Shown: positions 24,677 to 35,888 of the stretch, in pieces
Layout: each line of letters begins with the position of its first letter
How positions within the stretch are numbered: the stretch's first letter is position 1
Assembly: GCF_001297705.1 (NCBI RefSeq)
Contig: NZ_LIRF01000003.1
Coordinates: 1,488,001-1,552,000 of the forward strand
Direction: 5' to 3'
DNA length: 64,000 nt
From: Chryseobacterium sp. ERMR1:04
Lineage (GTDB): Bacteria; Bacteroidota; Bacteroidia; Flavobacteriales; Weeksellaceae
Translations under genes and position numbers: made by a program
The notes under the pieces: generated by a model
The model's input: only the letters and a program-made list of their open reading frames with translations
Databases searched by the model: none
What the model was told of the DNA's origin: nothing

Positions 24677-25711
24677 TTAATCAGCGACTTTATTAGCCAG
24701 CTGCCCGCATGCTGCATCGATGTCTCCACCTCTACTTTTTCGGATCATAACGGTAATTCCTGCATTCTCAAGCTGACGAACATAATTTTCTTCTGCCTGT
24801 TTGTTGCATTTGTCGTATTTTCCGTCTCCGATTGGGTTATATTGAATTAAATTAACTTTAGAAGGAACTTGCTTACAGTATCTGATCAAAGCTTTAATAT
24901 CTTCATCACCATCATTAATACCTTTCCATACACAATATTCAAAAGTGATAACAGAACCTGTTTTTTGGTACCAATACTGAAGAGAATCCATAATATCTGT
25001 TAACGGAAACTTATCCGAAAACGGCATGATCTCATTACGCTTAGATTCAATAGCAGAGTGAAGGGACAACGCCAATTTCACACGCAATTCATCATCAGCC
25101 AACATCTTGATCATCTTTGGAATTCCTGATGTAGAAACGGTAATTCTTCTTGGAGACATTCCCAAACCTTCCGGCTGGGTGATTTTTCGGATGGCTTCTA
25201 CTACGTTTTTGTAATTCATCATCGGCTCTCCCATTCCCATAAAAACAATATTGGAAAGCGGTCTGTCGAAATACATTTTACTCTGGCTATCAATCAGGGC
25301 AACCTGATCTACAATTTCAGCAACTTCAAGATTTCTCATTCTTTTCAGTCTTGCCGTAGCGCAGAATTCGCAGTTTAACGAGCATCCAACCTGTGAAGAA
25401 ACACAAGCTGTAGTTCTTGTTTCTGTAGGAATCAAAACAGATTCTACCAATAAACCGTCGTGAAGCTTCACTCCGTTTTTAATGGTTCCGTCTGTACTTC
25501 TTTGAAGCTGATCAACAGAAACAGGATTAATAGTATATTCTTCGGAAATTCTTTCACGAAGAGTTTTCGAAAGATTCGTCATTTCATCAATCGAATGGAG
25601 ATTTTTGCTCCACAACCAGTCATAAACCTGCTTAGCACGAAACGGCTTTTCTCCTAATGTCAAAAAGTAGTCATTAAGCTGGTTCAGGGATAAAGTACGG
25701 ATATCTTTCAT
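24677..25711 (-). CDS. rlmN: 23S rRNA A2503 / tRNA A37 C2-methyltransferase (radical SAM)
   Basis: A 344-residue radical SAM enzyme that methylates C2 of A2503 in 23S rRNA and of A37 in some tRNAs. The [4Fe-4S] motif CxxxCxxC is at 110-117 (CSLNCEFC), preceded by ACVSSQVG. Also seen are MGMGEPMMNY, RRITVSTSG and the C-terminal RKSRGGDIDAACGQL with the second catalytic Cys. Length is normal. It follows queA by 65 bp in the same direction, another RNA-modification gene, so the two may be co-expressed. Confidence 0.96.
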   Translation of the reverse strand: MKDIRTLSLNQLNDYFLTLGEKPFRAKQVYDWLWSKNLHSIDEMTNLSKTLRERISEEYTINPVSVDQLQRSTDGTIKNGVKLHDGLLVESVLIPTETRTTACVSSQVGCSLNCEFCATARLKRMRNLEVAEIVDQVALIDSQSKMYFDRPLSNIVFMGMGEPMMNYKNVVEAIRKITQPEGLGMSPRRITVSTSGIPKMIKMLADDELRVKLALSLHSAIESKRNEIMPFSDKFPLTDIMDSLQYWYQKTGSVITFEYCVWKGINDGDEDIKALIRYCKQVPSKVNLIQYNPIGDGKYDKCNKQAEENYVRQLENAGITVMIRKSRGGDIDAACGQLANKVAD

Positions 25712-25776
25712 TATAGGGTTTAGGTATTAGGATCTAGGGACAAACTAAGCCCTAAATCCTATTTCCTATTATCTTT

Positions 25777-26826
25777 TTATAAAATTAACATGGCATCGCC
25801 GTAAGAATAAAACTTGTATTTTTCTTTTACAGCTTCTTCATAGGCATGCATAATAAACTCTCTTCCAGCAAACGCTGCAATCATCATTAGTAATGTAGAT
25901 TTTGGCGTGTGGAAGTTAGTAATCATTGTATTAGCAACTCCAAAATCGTGAGGCGGATAAATAAATTTATTTGTCCAACCATTGAAAGCAGAGATTTTTT
26001 TGTTTGAAGAAACAGAAGTTTCCAATGCTCTCATTGTAGTTGTTCCTACCGCACAAACTCTTCTGTGCTCGTCTACCGCTCTGTTGATGATGTCTGCATT
26101 TTTCTCATCAATGATGATTTCTTCAGACTCCATTTTATGCTTAGAAAGATCTTCAACTTCAATTGGGTTGAAAGTTCCTAAACCTACGTGAAGCGTAACC
26201 TCAGCAAAATCAATTCCTTTGATTTCTAATCTCTTCATTAAATGTCTAGAGAAGTGTAAACCAGCAGTTGGTGCCGCTACCGCTCCTTCAATTTTAGCAT
26301 AGATCGTCTGATATCTTTCAGCATCTTCAGGTTCTACTGATCTTTTGATATATTTTGGAAGTGGAGTTTCTCCTAATTCTTTTAATTTAGTTCTGAATTC
26401 TTCGTAAGAACCATCGAATAAGAATCTCAATGTTCTTCCTCTAGAAGTCGTATTATCAATAACCTCAGCTACCAAAGATTCGTCTTCTGTAAAGAATAAC
26501 TTGTTACCAATTCTTATTTTTCTTGCCGGGTCTACCAAAACATCCCAAACACGAGTTTCTTTATCAAGCTCTCTTAAAAGGAAAACTTCAATTTTAGCTC
26601 CTGTTTTTTCTTTATTTCCGTAAAGACGTGCAGGGAAAACCTTTGTATTGTTGAAAATAAATAAGTCTTTTTCATCAAAATAATCAACCACATCTTTAAA
26701 TAATTTATGTTCGATAGTTTGTGTTTTTCTGTCAAGAACCATTAATCTAGACTCATCTCTGTGCTCTGATGGGTGTTCTGCCAATAATTCCTCAGGAAGA
26801 TCAAAATTAAAATCTGATGTTTTCAT
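25777..26826 (-). CDS. queA: S-adenosylmethionine:tRNA ribosyltransferase-isomerase
   Basis: A 349-residue enzyme that moves the ribose of SAM onto 7-aminomethyl-7-deazaguanine in tRNA, giving epoxyqueuosine. Family landmarks: [74 protein letters not shown] and [18 protein letters not shown]. Length and both ends are typical. It has a complete promoter 57 bp upstream. Confidence 0.97.
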   Translation of the reverse strand: MKTSDFNFDLPEELLAEHPSEHRDESRLMVLDRKTQTIEHKLFKDVVDYFDEKDLFIFNNTKVFPARLYGNKEKTGAKIEVFLLRELDKETRVWDVLVDPARKIRIGNKLFFTEDESLVAEVIDNTTSRGRTLRFLFDGSYEEFRTKLKELGETPLPKYIKRSVEPEDAERYQTIYAKIEGAVAAPTAGLHFSRHLMKRLEIKGIDFAEVTLHVGLGTFNPIEVEDLSKHKMESEEIIIDEKNADIINRAVDEHRRVCAVGTTTMRALETSVSSNKKISAFNGWTNKFIYPPHDFGVANTMITNFHTPKSTLLMMIAAFAGREFIMHAYEEAVKEKYKFYSYGDAMLIL

Positions 26827-26882
26827 TTTTTAAATTACGGTTTAAAAATTTAATGAAATTACAAGGTGTAATTTTCGAGTTG

Positions 26883-26914
26883 CAAATATACGACATTGAA
26901 TACCCCTTTGTCAA
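26883..26914 (-). promoter_or_regulatory. Promoter of queA
   Basis: On the minus strand a TTG at 26914-26912 is followed after 21 bp by TATATTTG at 26890-26883, matching both parts of the Bacteroidota promoter, 57 bp before the ATG. Confidence 0.6.
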
Positions 26915-27006
26915 GTATTATTTAACAAACCTGTCAAATGGTTAAATATCAGTAGTCTTTTGAATGCAAAAAAGATGTAATTTGGCTCTTTAAAAATCAG
27001 TAATAC

Positions 27007-27699
27007 ATGAGTAAATATTCACTTGAAGCTTTCGTCAACGAAACAAAAGAAAATCCTTTAGAAAGAGATTATTTCGAACTTGAAAAACCTCAGCTTTTGG
27101 AGATTAACCTTAATAACCAATCGGTATGGACAAAAAAAGGAAGCATGGTAGGCTATGTTGGAAATATCAACTTTGAAAGACAGGGAATGATGTCTGGAGG
27201 ATTGGGAAATATCCTGAAAAAAGCCATCAGTGGAGAAGGTTCTAAACTGATGAAAGCAGAAGGCTCAGGAAGATTATATGTAGCTGATGCAGGAAAAAGA
27301 GTTCGCATACTTTATTTAAACAATGAATCTGTTTGCGTGAACGGAAATGATGTATTAGCCCACGAATACAATATAAAAAGTGATATTACTATGCTAAAAA
27401 GTATCGCCGGAGTAATGTCAGGTGGATTATTTCAAGTGAAACTATCAGGAACCGGACATATTGCGATCACCACTCACGGAGATCCTATCACTCTATTGGT
27501 TACTCCAGACGCTCCCGTTTTCACAGATCCTAATGCTACAGTTGCCTGGTCCGGAAATTTAAAGCCGGAATTAAAAACAAATATTTCTTTTAAAAGTTTG
27601 ATAGGAAGAGGAAGCGGAGAAGAATTCCAGATGAAATTTTCAGGAAACGGATGGGTTGTTATTCAGCCTTACGAAGAGGTGTATTCAATCGACAAGTAA
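27007..27699 (+). CDS. AIM24-family protein
   Basis: A 230-residue all-beta protein of the AIM24/DUF124 family, recognised from GSMVGYVGNINFERQGM, a glycine-rich stretch with LKKAISGEGSKLMKAEGSGRLYVAD, and SGTGHIAITTHGDPI. No signal peptide. The family forms a beta-helix-like fold; its bacterial role is unclear. It is followed 26 bp later by the serine hydrolase gene in the same direction, so co-transcription is likely. Confidence 0.85.
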   Translation: MSKYSLEAFVNETKENPLERDYFELEKPQLLEINLNNQSVWTKKGSMVGYVGNINFERQGMMSGGLGNILKKAISGEGSKLMKAEGSGRLYVADAGKRVRILYLNNESVCVNGNDVLAHEYNIKSDITMLKSIAGVMSGGLFQVKLSGTGHIAITTHGDPITLLVTPDAPVFTDPNATVAWSGNLKPELKTNISFKSLIGRGSGEEFQMKFSGNGWVVIQPYEEVYSIDK

Positions 27700-27725
27700 T
27701 TTACAATGATATAAAAGGTGCACTC

Positions 27726-28799
27726 ATGAAAAATATATTCATAGCCTTAGTTTTATTAATCGCAAATACAGCGCACTCACAAATCCAGAATGTAGAAAAG
27801 GTAATCGATTCTTGTGTACAAAAAGATAATTTCAATGGAAGTGTATTGCTCGCAAAAAACGGTAATATTGAATTATTAACGTATAAAGGGTTGGCCAACC
27901 GACATTATAATATCAGCTTTTCAGACGAGACACGATTTCATATTTTCTCCTTAACGAAAACTTTTACCGCTGTGCTTATTATGCAACTGTATGAAAGAGG
28001 AAAAATCAATCTGGATGCTACGATTTCAACGTATTATCCCGAATATAAAGGAGAAGCGGCAAAAAAAGTAACCATAAGAAATTTATTGACCTACAGCAGC
28101 GGAAGAGATCATAAAGACATCAGCTCACCGGAACTCATTCATCAGGCTTATGATAATACCATTTGGGATCTGGATACTTTTATCAGCACTTTTTTATCTG
28201 AAAAACTGATTGATAAACCAGGAACAAAGTTTAGCTATAACAATGGAGATTTTATACTGCTCGGAAAAATCATCGAGAAGATCTACAACAAACCGTATGA
28301 ACAGGTTTTAAAAGAACAAATATTAGATCCTCTGAAAATGCAGAACACCGGATTTTTGCATCATAATGATATCATTAAGAATATTGATGAAGGCTACACT
28401 GCTGATGAGTCTGATGCTTTTGCCCTGCATATGCCCACTAATGCCTATATAGACAATCTGTATTCGGCCGGAGCAATGTATTCAACTCCAAAAGATCTTT
28501 TGATTTTTGATCAGGCTGTATTTAACCATACTCTGATTAAAAAAACAACGTTGGACACTATGCTGACTCCCAATAAAAAGCTTGGAGATGTAGCTTTTGG
28601 TTTTTGGGTGTATCCTAAAAAATTTGGTTCAGTAGATACTTTATTTGCAGAACGCCAAGGCGAAGGCTACGGACACAGTGCTAATTGGGTACATCTTATC
28701 GACAAAAATGTTACGTTGATTATTTTATCCAATACAAAAGATATTAAATATTTAAACAAGATGAGAGAAAAAGTGATTGCAGCATACTATGGTCAATGA
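27726..28799 (+). CDS. Exported serine hydrolase of the beta-lactamase/PBP (class C) family
   Basis: A 357-residue protein with a signal peptide (1 to about 18, AHSQ). The active-site SxxK is Ser75-Leu-Thr-Lys78 in HIFSLTKTF, the Tyr motif is SYNNGD (Tyr171), and a GHSANW near the C-terminus stands where the third motif (HxG/KTG) lies. The family includes esterases, D-aminopeptidases and beta-lactamase-like proteins; true beta-lactamase activity cannot be claimed. The start was set at the ATG at 27726 with the signal peptide; the open frame from 27651 would overlap the AIM24 gene. A hairpin terminator follows. Confidence 0.87.
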   Translation: MKNIFIALVLLIANTAHSQIQNVEKVIDSCVQKDNFNGSVLLAKNGNIELLTYKGLANRHYNISFSDETRFHIFSLTKTFTAVLIMQLYERGKINLDATISTYYPEYKGEAAKKVTIRNLLTYSSGRDHKDISSPELIHQAYDNTIWDLDTFISTFLSEKLIDKPGTKFSYNNGDFILLGKIIEKIYNKPYEQVLKEQILDPLKMQNTGFLHHNDIIKNIDEGYTADESDAFALHMPTNAYIDNLYSAGAMYSTPKDLLIFDQAVFNHTLIKKTTLDTMLTPNKKLGDVAFGFWVYPKKFGSVDTLFAERQGEGYGHSANWVHLIDKNVTLIILSNTKDIKYLNKMREKVIAAYYGQ

Positions 28800-28838
28800 T
28801 TGTGCACCGAAACAATAAGTTATTTAAATTTTTAAGCA

Positions 28839-28873
28839 AAAAGGTCTGTTTTATAATATAGAACAGACCTTTT
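28839..28873 (+). terminator. Terminator of the serine hydrolase gene
   Basis: Perfect 12-bp arms AAAAGGTCTGTT / AACAGACCTTTT with an 11-nt loop, 40 bp after the stop. Confidence 0.82.
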
Positions 28874-28993
28874 GTTTAAAATAAAATAAAAACATTCACA
28901 GATAGCCATTAATTGCTTTATCCATGGTCATAATTTGATCCAATCAGCTTTTTACTATTAAAATTTTAATATCTTTAAAATAAAAATACATAG

Positions 28994-31273
<2,280 letters not shown>

Positions 31274-31283
<10 letters not shown>

Positions 31284-32314
31284 ACCATATTGTTAAAAAA
31301 TTTATTGCTACCGAAAACTATACGCTTACTCCTATCATCAACGGATTAATCAATGTAACTTTTATTGTAGAAAATAAAGACACTCATCAAAAATTTATCT
31401 TACAGAATATTAATAATCAAGTATTTAAGAATACAGATTCCATTATCATTAATCATTTACAGGTTAATTGTTTGCTACAATCCAATGACTATCAATTGGA
31501 TATCATCAAACCTATTCTTTCGCTGTCAAAAGATTTTTTGGTACAGGATGAAAATTTACAACCCTGGAGAATGCAAAGCTTCGTGGAAGACAGTGTGACT
31601 TTTATTAAAGTTCCTTCATCGGATATTGCCTTTGAAGCTGCCAAAGCATTCAGTCATTTTCTTGACGTTGTAAACACAGGCACACTTCCCAATATTGAAG
31701 ATACGTTACCCAATTTCCTTAATTTTGAGAAAAGAGTACAGGATTATAAAGAAGCATTGAAAAATGCAGATCCTCAATTTTCAGAAAAGGCCAGCGCTGA
31801 AATAGAACTTACCAACCAATTTTTGTCTTTACCCAATAAGTGGATTGAAATGGTGAATAATAATCAGCTTCCTAAAAGAATCATTCATGCCGATGCTAAA
31901 ATCAGCAATATTCTTTTTGATGAAAATCATGAGGCATTGGCCGTTATTGATCTTGATACCGTGATGGTTTCAACCATTCTCTATGACTTCGGAACAATGA
32001 TCCAATCTTACACCAACATCACCAATGAAGATGACGGAAGTGCTGAAAATAATTTTAATCCCGAAATTTATAATGCGGTTAAAAACGGATTTTTATTTCA
32101 TTTAAAAGAAAAGCTAAGTCCGGAAGAATCTGCCCACCTTGATTATGCAGCTCAAGTTGCCATTTATATTCAGGAGATTCGTTTTCTGACGGATTATTTA
32201 AATGGAAGTATTTACTATTCAACCCAATATTCTGAACATAATTTGGATCGAACGAAAAATCAATTGGAACTTTTGAAAGGACTGAATGAGTTTTTGGGCC
32301 GAAGAGTGTTTTAG
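31274..32314 (+). CDS. APH-fold sugar kinase, probable anomeric N-acetylhexosamine 1-kinase
   Basis: A 346-residue aminoglycoside-phosphotransferase-fold kinase. The catalytic loop is HADAKISN (in RIIHADAKISNILF), the metal site VIDLDTVM takes the DFG-like position, and the N-lobe has the strand/loop pattern NGLINVTFIVE. The fold covers choline, homoserine and aminoglycoside kinases as well as the anomeric sugar kinases NahK and AmgK. Coupling to a glycosidase and a sugar-1-phosphate nucleotidyltransferase makes an anomeric kinase by far the best reading. The stop codon lies in a short AGTGTTTT tandem repeat (32305-32336). Confidence 0.8.
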
Positions 32315-32336
32315 TGTTTTAGTGTTTTAGTGTTGG
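32305..32336. repeat. Short tandem repeat AGTGTTTT, almost four units
   Basis: AGTGTTTT at 32305, 32313 and 32321 with a partial fourth unit AGTGTTGG. The kinase stop codon (32312-32314) is inside it, so unit changes would not alter the protein. Confidence 0.7.
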
Positions 32337-32354
32337 AAAGTTATAAAATTTTAA

Positions 32355-32453
32355 AGATGCTTCGACTTCGCTCAGCATGACATTTCTAATACTAACCGCC
32401 TAATTTAGCTGTAAATTTTTAGCGCTGTCATGCTGAGCGAAGTCGAAGCATCT
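32355..32453. repeat. Dispersed palindromic repeat, CTTCGACTTCGCTCAGCATG family, copy 1
   Basis: Perfect 28-bp inverted arms at 32355-32382 and 32426-32453 around a 43-bp spacer with CTAATACTAACCG. It sits between convergent genes and is related in inverse orientation to 48566-48664. Confidence 0.85.
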
Positions 32454-32546
32454 CTACAAAATAAATCTAAATTCCTCTGGAATCACAAACTTACTGTTAA
32501 ATTTCAACTATTTAACAGTAAGCTCAGCTCAGTATAGTTTAATCAT

Positions 32547-33035
32547 TTATAAAAAATTCAAAATGGCCTTCCACTCTTCATACTTTTTTTCAAAAGAAAC
32601 CGTGTGTAATGGGCTTGTTGAAGGCAATAAAATAATAGGAAGTTTATAGTTCTTTCCTAAAATTTTCTGCAGGTTTTTATAGGATTTTCCACCATTACAG
32701 AAAATGGCTTTTACGTTTGGATATTGTTCCAACAGTTCTCCAATTTGATTGGCTTCTTCGTTTTTTATTTCAGAGTCAAGGCTTCCTTTTCTTTCGCAGG
32801 AATCAATGACATCCCAAATAGCAATATGATGCTTTGTTAAGGTCGCAACTCTTTCAGGATAATTTTCTGTAACCTCTTCACTGAATAATTCAAAAATAAT
32901 TTTCCAGAATTTATTTTGAGGATGCGCGTAATATTGTTGTTTTTCTAACGATTTCACACCGGGAATGGAACCTAAAATTAAAATCTTAGATTGATCGTCA
33001 ATGAAGGGTGGAAATGATGAGATTCTGTTTTCCAT
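32547..33035 (-). CDS. DNA-deoxyinosine (hypoxanthine) glycosylase, uracil-DNA glycosylase superfamily
   Basis: A 162-residue base-excision repair enzyme. The N-terminal active-site loop ILGSIPGVKSLEKQQYYAHPQNKFW is typical of the hypoxanthine-DNA glycosylase (family 6) group, with IAIWDVIDSCERKGSLDSEI in the middle and LLPSTSPLHT as the C-terminal DNA-intercalation motif (family form S-T-S-P). It removes deaminated adenine from DNA. The nearest promoter box (TATATTTG, 33040-33047) is only 5 bp from the ATG, which suggests a leaderless or nearly leaderless mRNA. Confidence 0.88.
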   Translation of the reverse strand: MENRISSFPPFIDDQSKILILGSIPGVKSLEKQQYYAHPQNKFWKIIFELFSEEVTENYPERVATLTKHHIAIWDVIDSCERKGSLDSEIKNEEANQIGELLEQYPNVKAIFCNGGKSYKNLQKILGKNYKLPIILLPSTSPLHTVSFEKKYEEWKAILNFL

Positions 33036-33039
33036 GATT

Positions 33040-33067
33040 CAAATATATACATTTTGGCTAAAGCCAA
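33040..33067 (-). promoter_or_regulatory. Possible promoter of the DNA glycosylase, partly inside a repeat
   Basis: TATATTTG on the minus strand at 33047-33040, with a TTG at 33067-33065 contributed by the TTGGCTAAAGCCAA repeat (17-bp gap, slightly short). The start codon is 5 bp downstream. Confidence 0.3.
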
Positions 33068-33116
33068 TCGATTACCAACAAACAAAAAGCGGGCTAAAGC
33101 CCGCTCCTATTGATAT
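33054..33116. repeat. Dispersed double-hairpin GGGCTAAAGCCC family, copy 2
   Basis: TTGGCTAAAGCCAA (33054-33067), a 20-bp spacer, then AGCGGGCTAAAGCCCGCT (33088-33105) and CCTATTGATATTTTT. It lies 30 bp beyond the stop of the S9 peptidase gene, in the orientation where the second hairpin plus a T-run could terminate it. Confidence 0.85.
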
Positions 33117-33147
33117 TTTTAAATAATTAAATTCGATTACAATTTAA

Positions 33148-35142
33148 TTATAACGTTTCTTTCAACCAATCAAAGAATTCTCTCTGCCAAACTAAACCGT
33201 TTTGCGGATGTAGCACCCAGTGATTTTCGTTAGGGAAATAAACTAATTTAGATTTCAACCCTCTTAATTTAGCCGCTTGGAAAGCTTCCTGACCTTGTTC
33301 GTAAGGAACACGGAAATCTATTCCACCCTGGAAAATCATAATTGGCTTATTCCATTTGTCTACAAAATTACTTGGGTTAAATTCTGTATATGCTTTTGGA
33401 AGTGGCTTTTCCCATGGAGAACCTAAGTCCCAATTCGCAAACCAAAGTTCTTCCGTTGTTAAATACCAAGATTTCATATCAAATAATCCATCGTGAGCGA
33501 TGAACGTTTTGAATCTGTTTTCGTGAATTCCAGCCAACATAAATACGCTGTACCCACCATAACTAGCGCCAACCGCTGCTACTCTACTTCCATCAACATA
33601 TGGTAACGTTTTCGCATAGTCTGTTGCTGCTAAGTAATCTCTCATCGGTTGTCCGCCCCAGTCTTTAGAAATTTCTTCATTCCATTTTGTTCCCCATCCC
33701 GGCATTCCGCGACGGTTTGGTGCTACCACGATATATCCGTTCGCTGCCATTAAAGCAAAGTTCCATCTTGTGCTGAAAAATTGTGTTAATGCAGATTGAG
33801 GACCTCCCTGACAATATACTAATGTTGGATATTTTTTATTAGGATCAAAGTTTGGCGGATAATGGAACCATACGCCCATTTCTTTTCCGTCTGTAGTTTT
33901 CACCATCTTCAATTCAGATTTCCCCTGAGCCAATTTAGAATACATGTCTTTATTAGCTTCGGTAACCTGCTTCATTTCACCATTTTTCAGATTAACTGAG
34001 AAAAGGTCTGTTGCATGGTTTACATCTGTTCTTCCAACAACCAAAGAGTTTTTGTTATCTGCAAAAATCTCGTTGACATCAAAATCTCCTTTTGTAATTT
34101 GTTGAACTTTCGCATTTTTAGGATCTAAAGAAAACAATTGTTTTGTTCCTCTGAAAGCTGCTGTGAAGTAAATTACTTTAGAATCTCCACCCCAGAAAAC
34201 ATCTCCGGAAACACTTTCGTCCCAACCGCTTGTAAGATTTGAAGTTTTACCTGATTTCCAGTCCATCAATTTGATGTCATTTTTATCAGCCTCATATCCG
34301 TCTCTTTCCATACTCTGCCAAACCAACGACTTTCCATCCGGACTGAATTTTGGATTTACATCATATCCTTTATTCGTTTCCGTTAGGTTTTTAGTTGCTC
34401 CAGAAGCCAGATCGTAAGCGAAGATATCGGTATTGGTACTTGTTGAATATTCTTTACCACTTTTCGGTTTTGTAACATATAAAAGTTGAGAAGAATCCGG
34501 GCTCCAGATAAAATCTTCTGCACCACCAAAAGGTCTCTGAGGAGAATCCCAAGCTTTACCATCCAATAAATCTTTTGCAGCATCTGCTTTATCAGAAGTA
34601 TTTACTACAAAAACGTGGTTATATTTTCCTTCATTAAAATAATCCCAGTGTCTGTGGTTTAGGTCTGTATAAACCTGCGCAGTAGTTTTTGGAGTATCAG
34701 CATATTTATCTTTCCCCATTAATTTTTCCACTAAAACCTGCTTGCTGAAAGCAATTTTCTTTCCGTCCGGAGAAATTACAATATTATCAGCTTCCCCGAT
34801 CGTATAAAACTCAGTCCAGGTTTTTCCGCTGTCTTTTGAAAGATAGATAATATCTCCTTCCTGAGCGTAAATACCGTTCTTATCCCACTGAATAAGAGCT
34901 TTTTTACCAAAATCTATTTTAGAAGCTTGATTATTAAGAACATTTAGAAAATAGTTCTCACTTTTTGTTTTTTCCGTTTTTAGATCTACCTGCCCTACTT
35001 TATAAATAAGTGAAGACTGATCTGGTGAAACAGCCTGTACTCCTACTTTTTTCAAAGTCCAAAGAATTTCAGGCGTCATTAGTTGTTGTGCATTCATTAA
35101 AAGCGGAGCTGCCAAAGCCAGCAGACTGTACTTAAGTTTCAT
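33148..35142 (-). CDS. Exported S9-family prolyl-oligopeptidase-type peptidase (DPP-like)
   Basis: A 664-residue serine peptidase with signal peptide 1-18 (LLMNAQ). Residues about 30-400 form a beta-propeller built of WD/Tol-B-like blades (VISPDGKKIAFSK, DFIWSPDSSQLLYVTK, KFSPDGKSLVWQS). The C-terminal alpha/beta hydrolase has the nucleophile GASYGGY (Ser527), the acid in GGIDFRVPY and the His in NENHWVLHP. The layout matches dipeptidyl-peptidase 5/acylaminoacyl peptidases that release dipeptides in the periplasm. A TAACTTTG -7 box lies 79 bp upstream. Confidence 0.92.
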   Translation of the reverse strand: MKLKYSLLALAAPLLMNAQQLMTPEILWTLKKVGVQAVSPDQSSLIYKVGQVDLKTEKTKSENYFLNVLNNQASKIDFGKKALIQWDKNGIYAQEGDIIYLSKDSGKTWTEFYTIGEADNIVISPDGKKIAFSKQVLVEKLMGKDKYADTPKTTAQVYTDLNHRHWDYFNEGKYNHVFVVNTSDKADAAKDLLDGKAWDSPQRPFGGAEDFIWSPDSSQLLYVTKPKSGKEYSTSTNTDIFAYDLASGATKNLTETNKGYDVNPKFSPDGKSLVWQSMERDGYEADKNDIKLMDWKSGKTSNLTSGWDESVSGDVFWGGDSKVIYFTAAFRGTKQLFSLDPKNAKVQQITKGDFDVNEIFADNKNSLVVGRTDVNHATDLFSVNLKNGEMKQVTEANKDMYSKLAQGKSELKMVKTTDGKEMGVWFHYPPNFDPNKKYPTLVYCQGGPQSALTQFFSTRWNFALMAANGYIVVAPNRRGMPGWGTKWNEEISKDWGGQPMRDYLAATDYAKTLPYVDGSRVAAVGASYGGYSVFMLAGIHENRFKTFIAHDGLFDMKSWYLTTEELWFANWDLGSPWEKPLPKAYTEFNPSNFVDKWNKPIMIFQGGIDFRVPYEQGQEAFQAAKLRGLKSKLVYFPNENHWVLHPQNGLVWQREFFDWLKETL

Positions 35143-35220
35143 ATATTGATATTCATTTTTGTTACGGACTTATGAAATCGCATCATGATTTCAGTAAATC
35201 CCTATTAATTCAAAGATGCC

Positions 35221-35228
35221 CAAAGTTA
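35221..35228 (-). promoter_or_regulatory. -7 box TAACTTTG
   Basis: Full TAnnTTTG match on the minus strand, 79 bp before the S9 peptidase ATG; no well-spaced TTG. Confidence 0.4.
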
Positions 35229-35282
35229 ATGTTTATCTTAAAATTAAGCGAAAGAATTAACGTTTATGTTTGAAACAAAAAA

Positions 35283-35307
35283 ATCCGCCAATAAAAAACT
35301 GGCGGAT
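35283..35307 (-). terminator. Terminator of the four-TM protein gene
   Basis: ATCCGCCA / TGGCGGAT arms with a 9-nt loop and TTTTTTTG following on the minus strand, 26 bp after the stop. Confidence 0.8.
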
Positions 35308-35332
35308 GTATATTTGATATGAATTTATTATT

Positions 35333-35677
35333 TTAATCCTTATCTGCAAACATTGAATTTGCAAGAGAGGTAATAAAGGAAAGCAAGATACTGAAAATAA
35401 ATGCCCACCAGAAACCTTTTACATGCATACTGTCAATAAAATAATCAGTCATTAAAATCATAATCGCATTGATCACCAAAGCGAAAAATCCTAATGTTAT
35501 AATCGTAAGAGGAAACCCTAATATACTTAATATTGGTTTAACGATAATATTAAGAACCCCTAAAACAATAGCAAAAATAATGGCCGTTGAAAAGCTTTCA
35601 AAATATACTCCCGGTAAAATTTTAGTTAACAGAAATGCAACGATTGCCGTTATAAAAAGTCGAATGATTAAATTCAT
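35333..35677 (-). CDS. Four-TM membrane protein of the PF04020 'phage holin IV' type
   Basis: A 114-residue protein made of four membrane helices (about 3-20, 24-44, 52-76, 85-107) with the conserved NIIVKPILSILGFPLTIITLGFFALVINAIML loop-helix pattern. The family name mentions holins, but members are ordinary chromosomal genes across bacteria and nothing phage-like lies here. The start was placed at the ATG at 35677 (MNLIIRLF); an in-frame start eight codons earlier is possible. Function unknown. Confidence 0.8.
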   Translation of the reverse strand: MNLIIRLFITAIVAFLLTKILPGVYFESFSTAIIFAIVLGVLNIIVKPILSILGFPLTIITLGFFALVINAIMILMTDYFIDSMHVKGFWWAFIFSILLSFITSLANSMFADKD

Positions 35678-35888
35678 AATAATTAATTTTAAAGTTGCCA
35701 TTTAGCTTGCAAATGCTGTTCCATTCAGGATAAACATCTTTAATTAAATAACTTTTTTAACGAAAAACTAAAGCTTTTTAATTGAATTTTAAGTAATAAT
35801 ATTTTGATTATCAATTCAATTTATTAAAATACAAATAAAAACATTCATTTTCATTATTCAATCATTTTTCAGTGAAATACTCAATCTT

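Noticed and set aside
27651..27725. Upstream extension of the serine hydrolase frame
   Set aside because: It overlaps the AIM24 gene and precedes a clean signal-peptide start at 27726.
27726..28799. Calling the serine hydrolase an antibiotic-resistance beta-lactamase
   Set aside because: The SxxK and Tyr motifs are shared with many esterases and peptidases; nothing specific to beta-lactam hydrolysis is visible.
35333..35677. Evidence of a prophage from the 'holin' family name
   Set aside because: No other phage gene is near; this family is commonly chromosomal.
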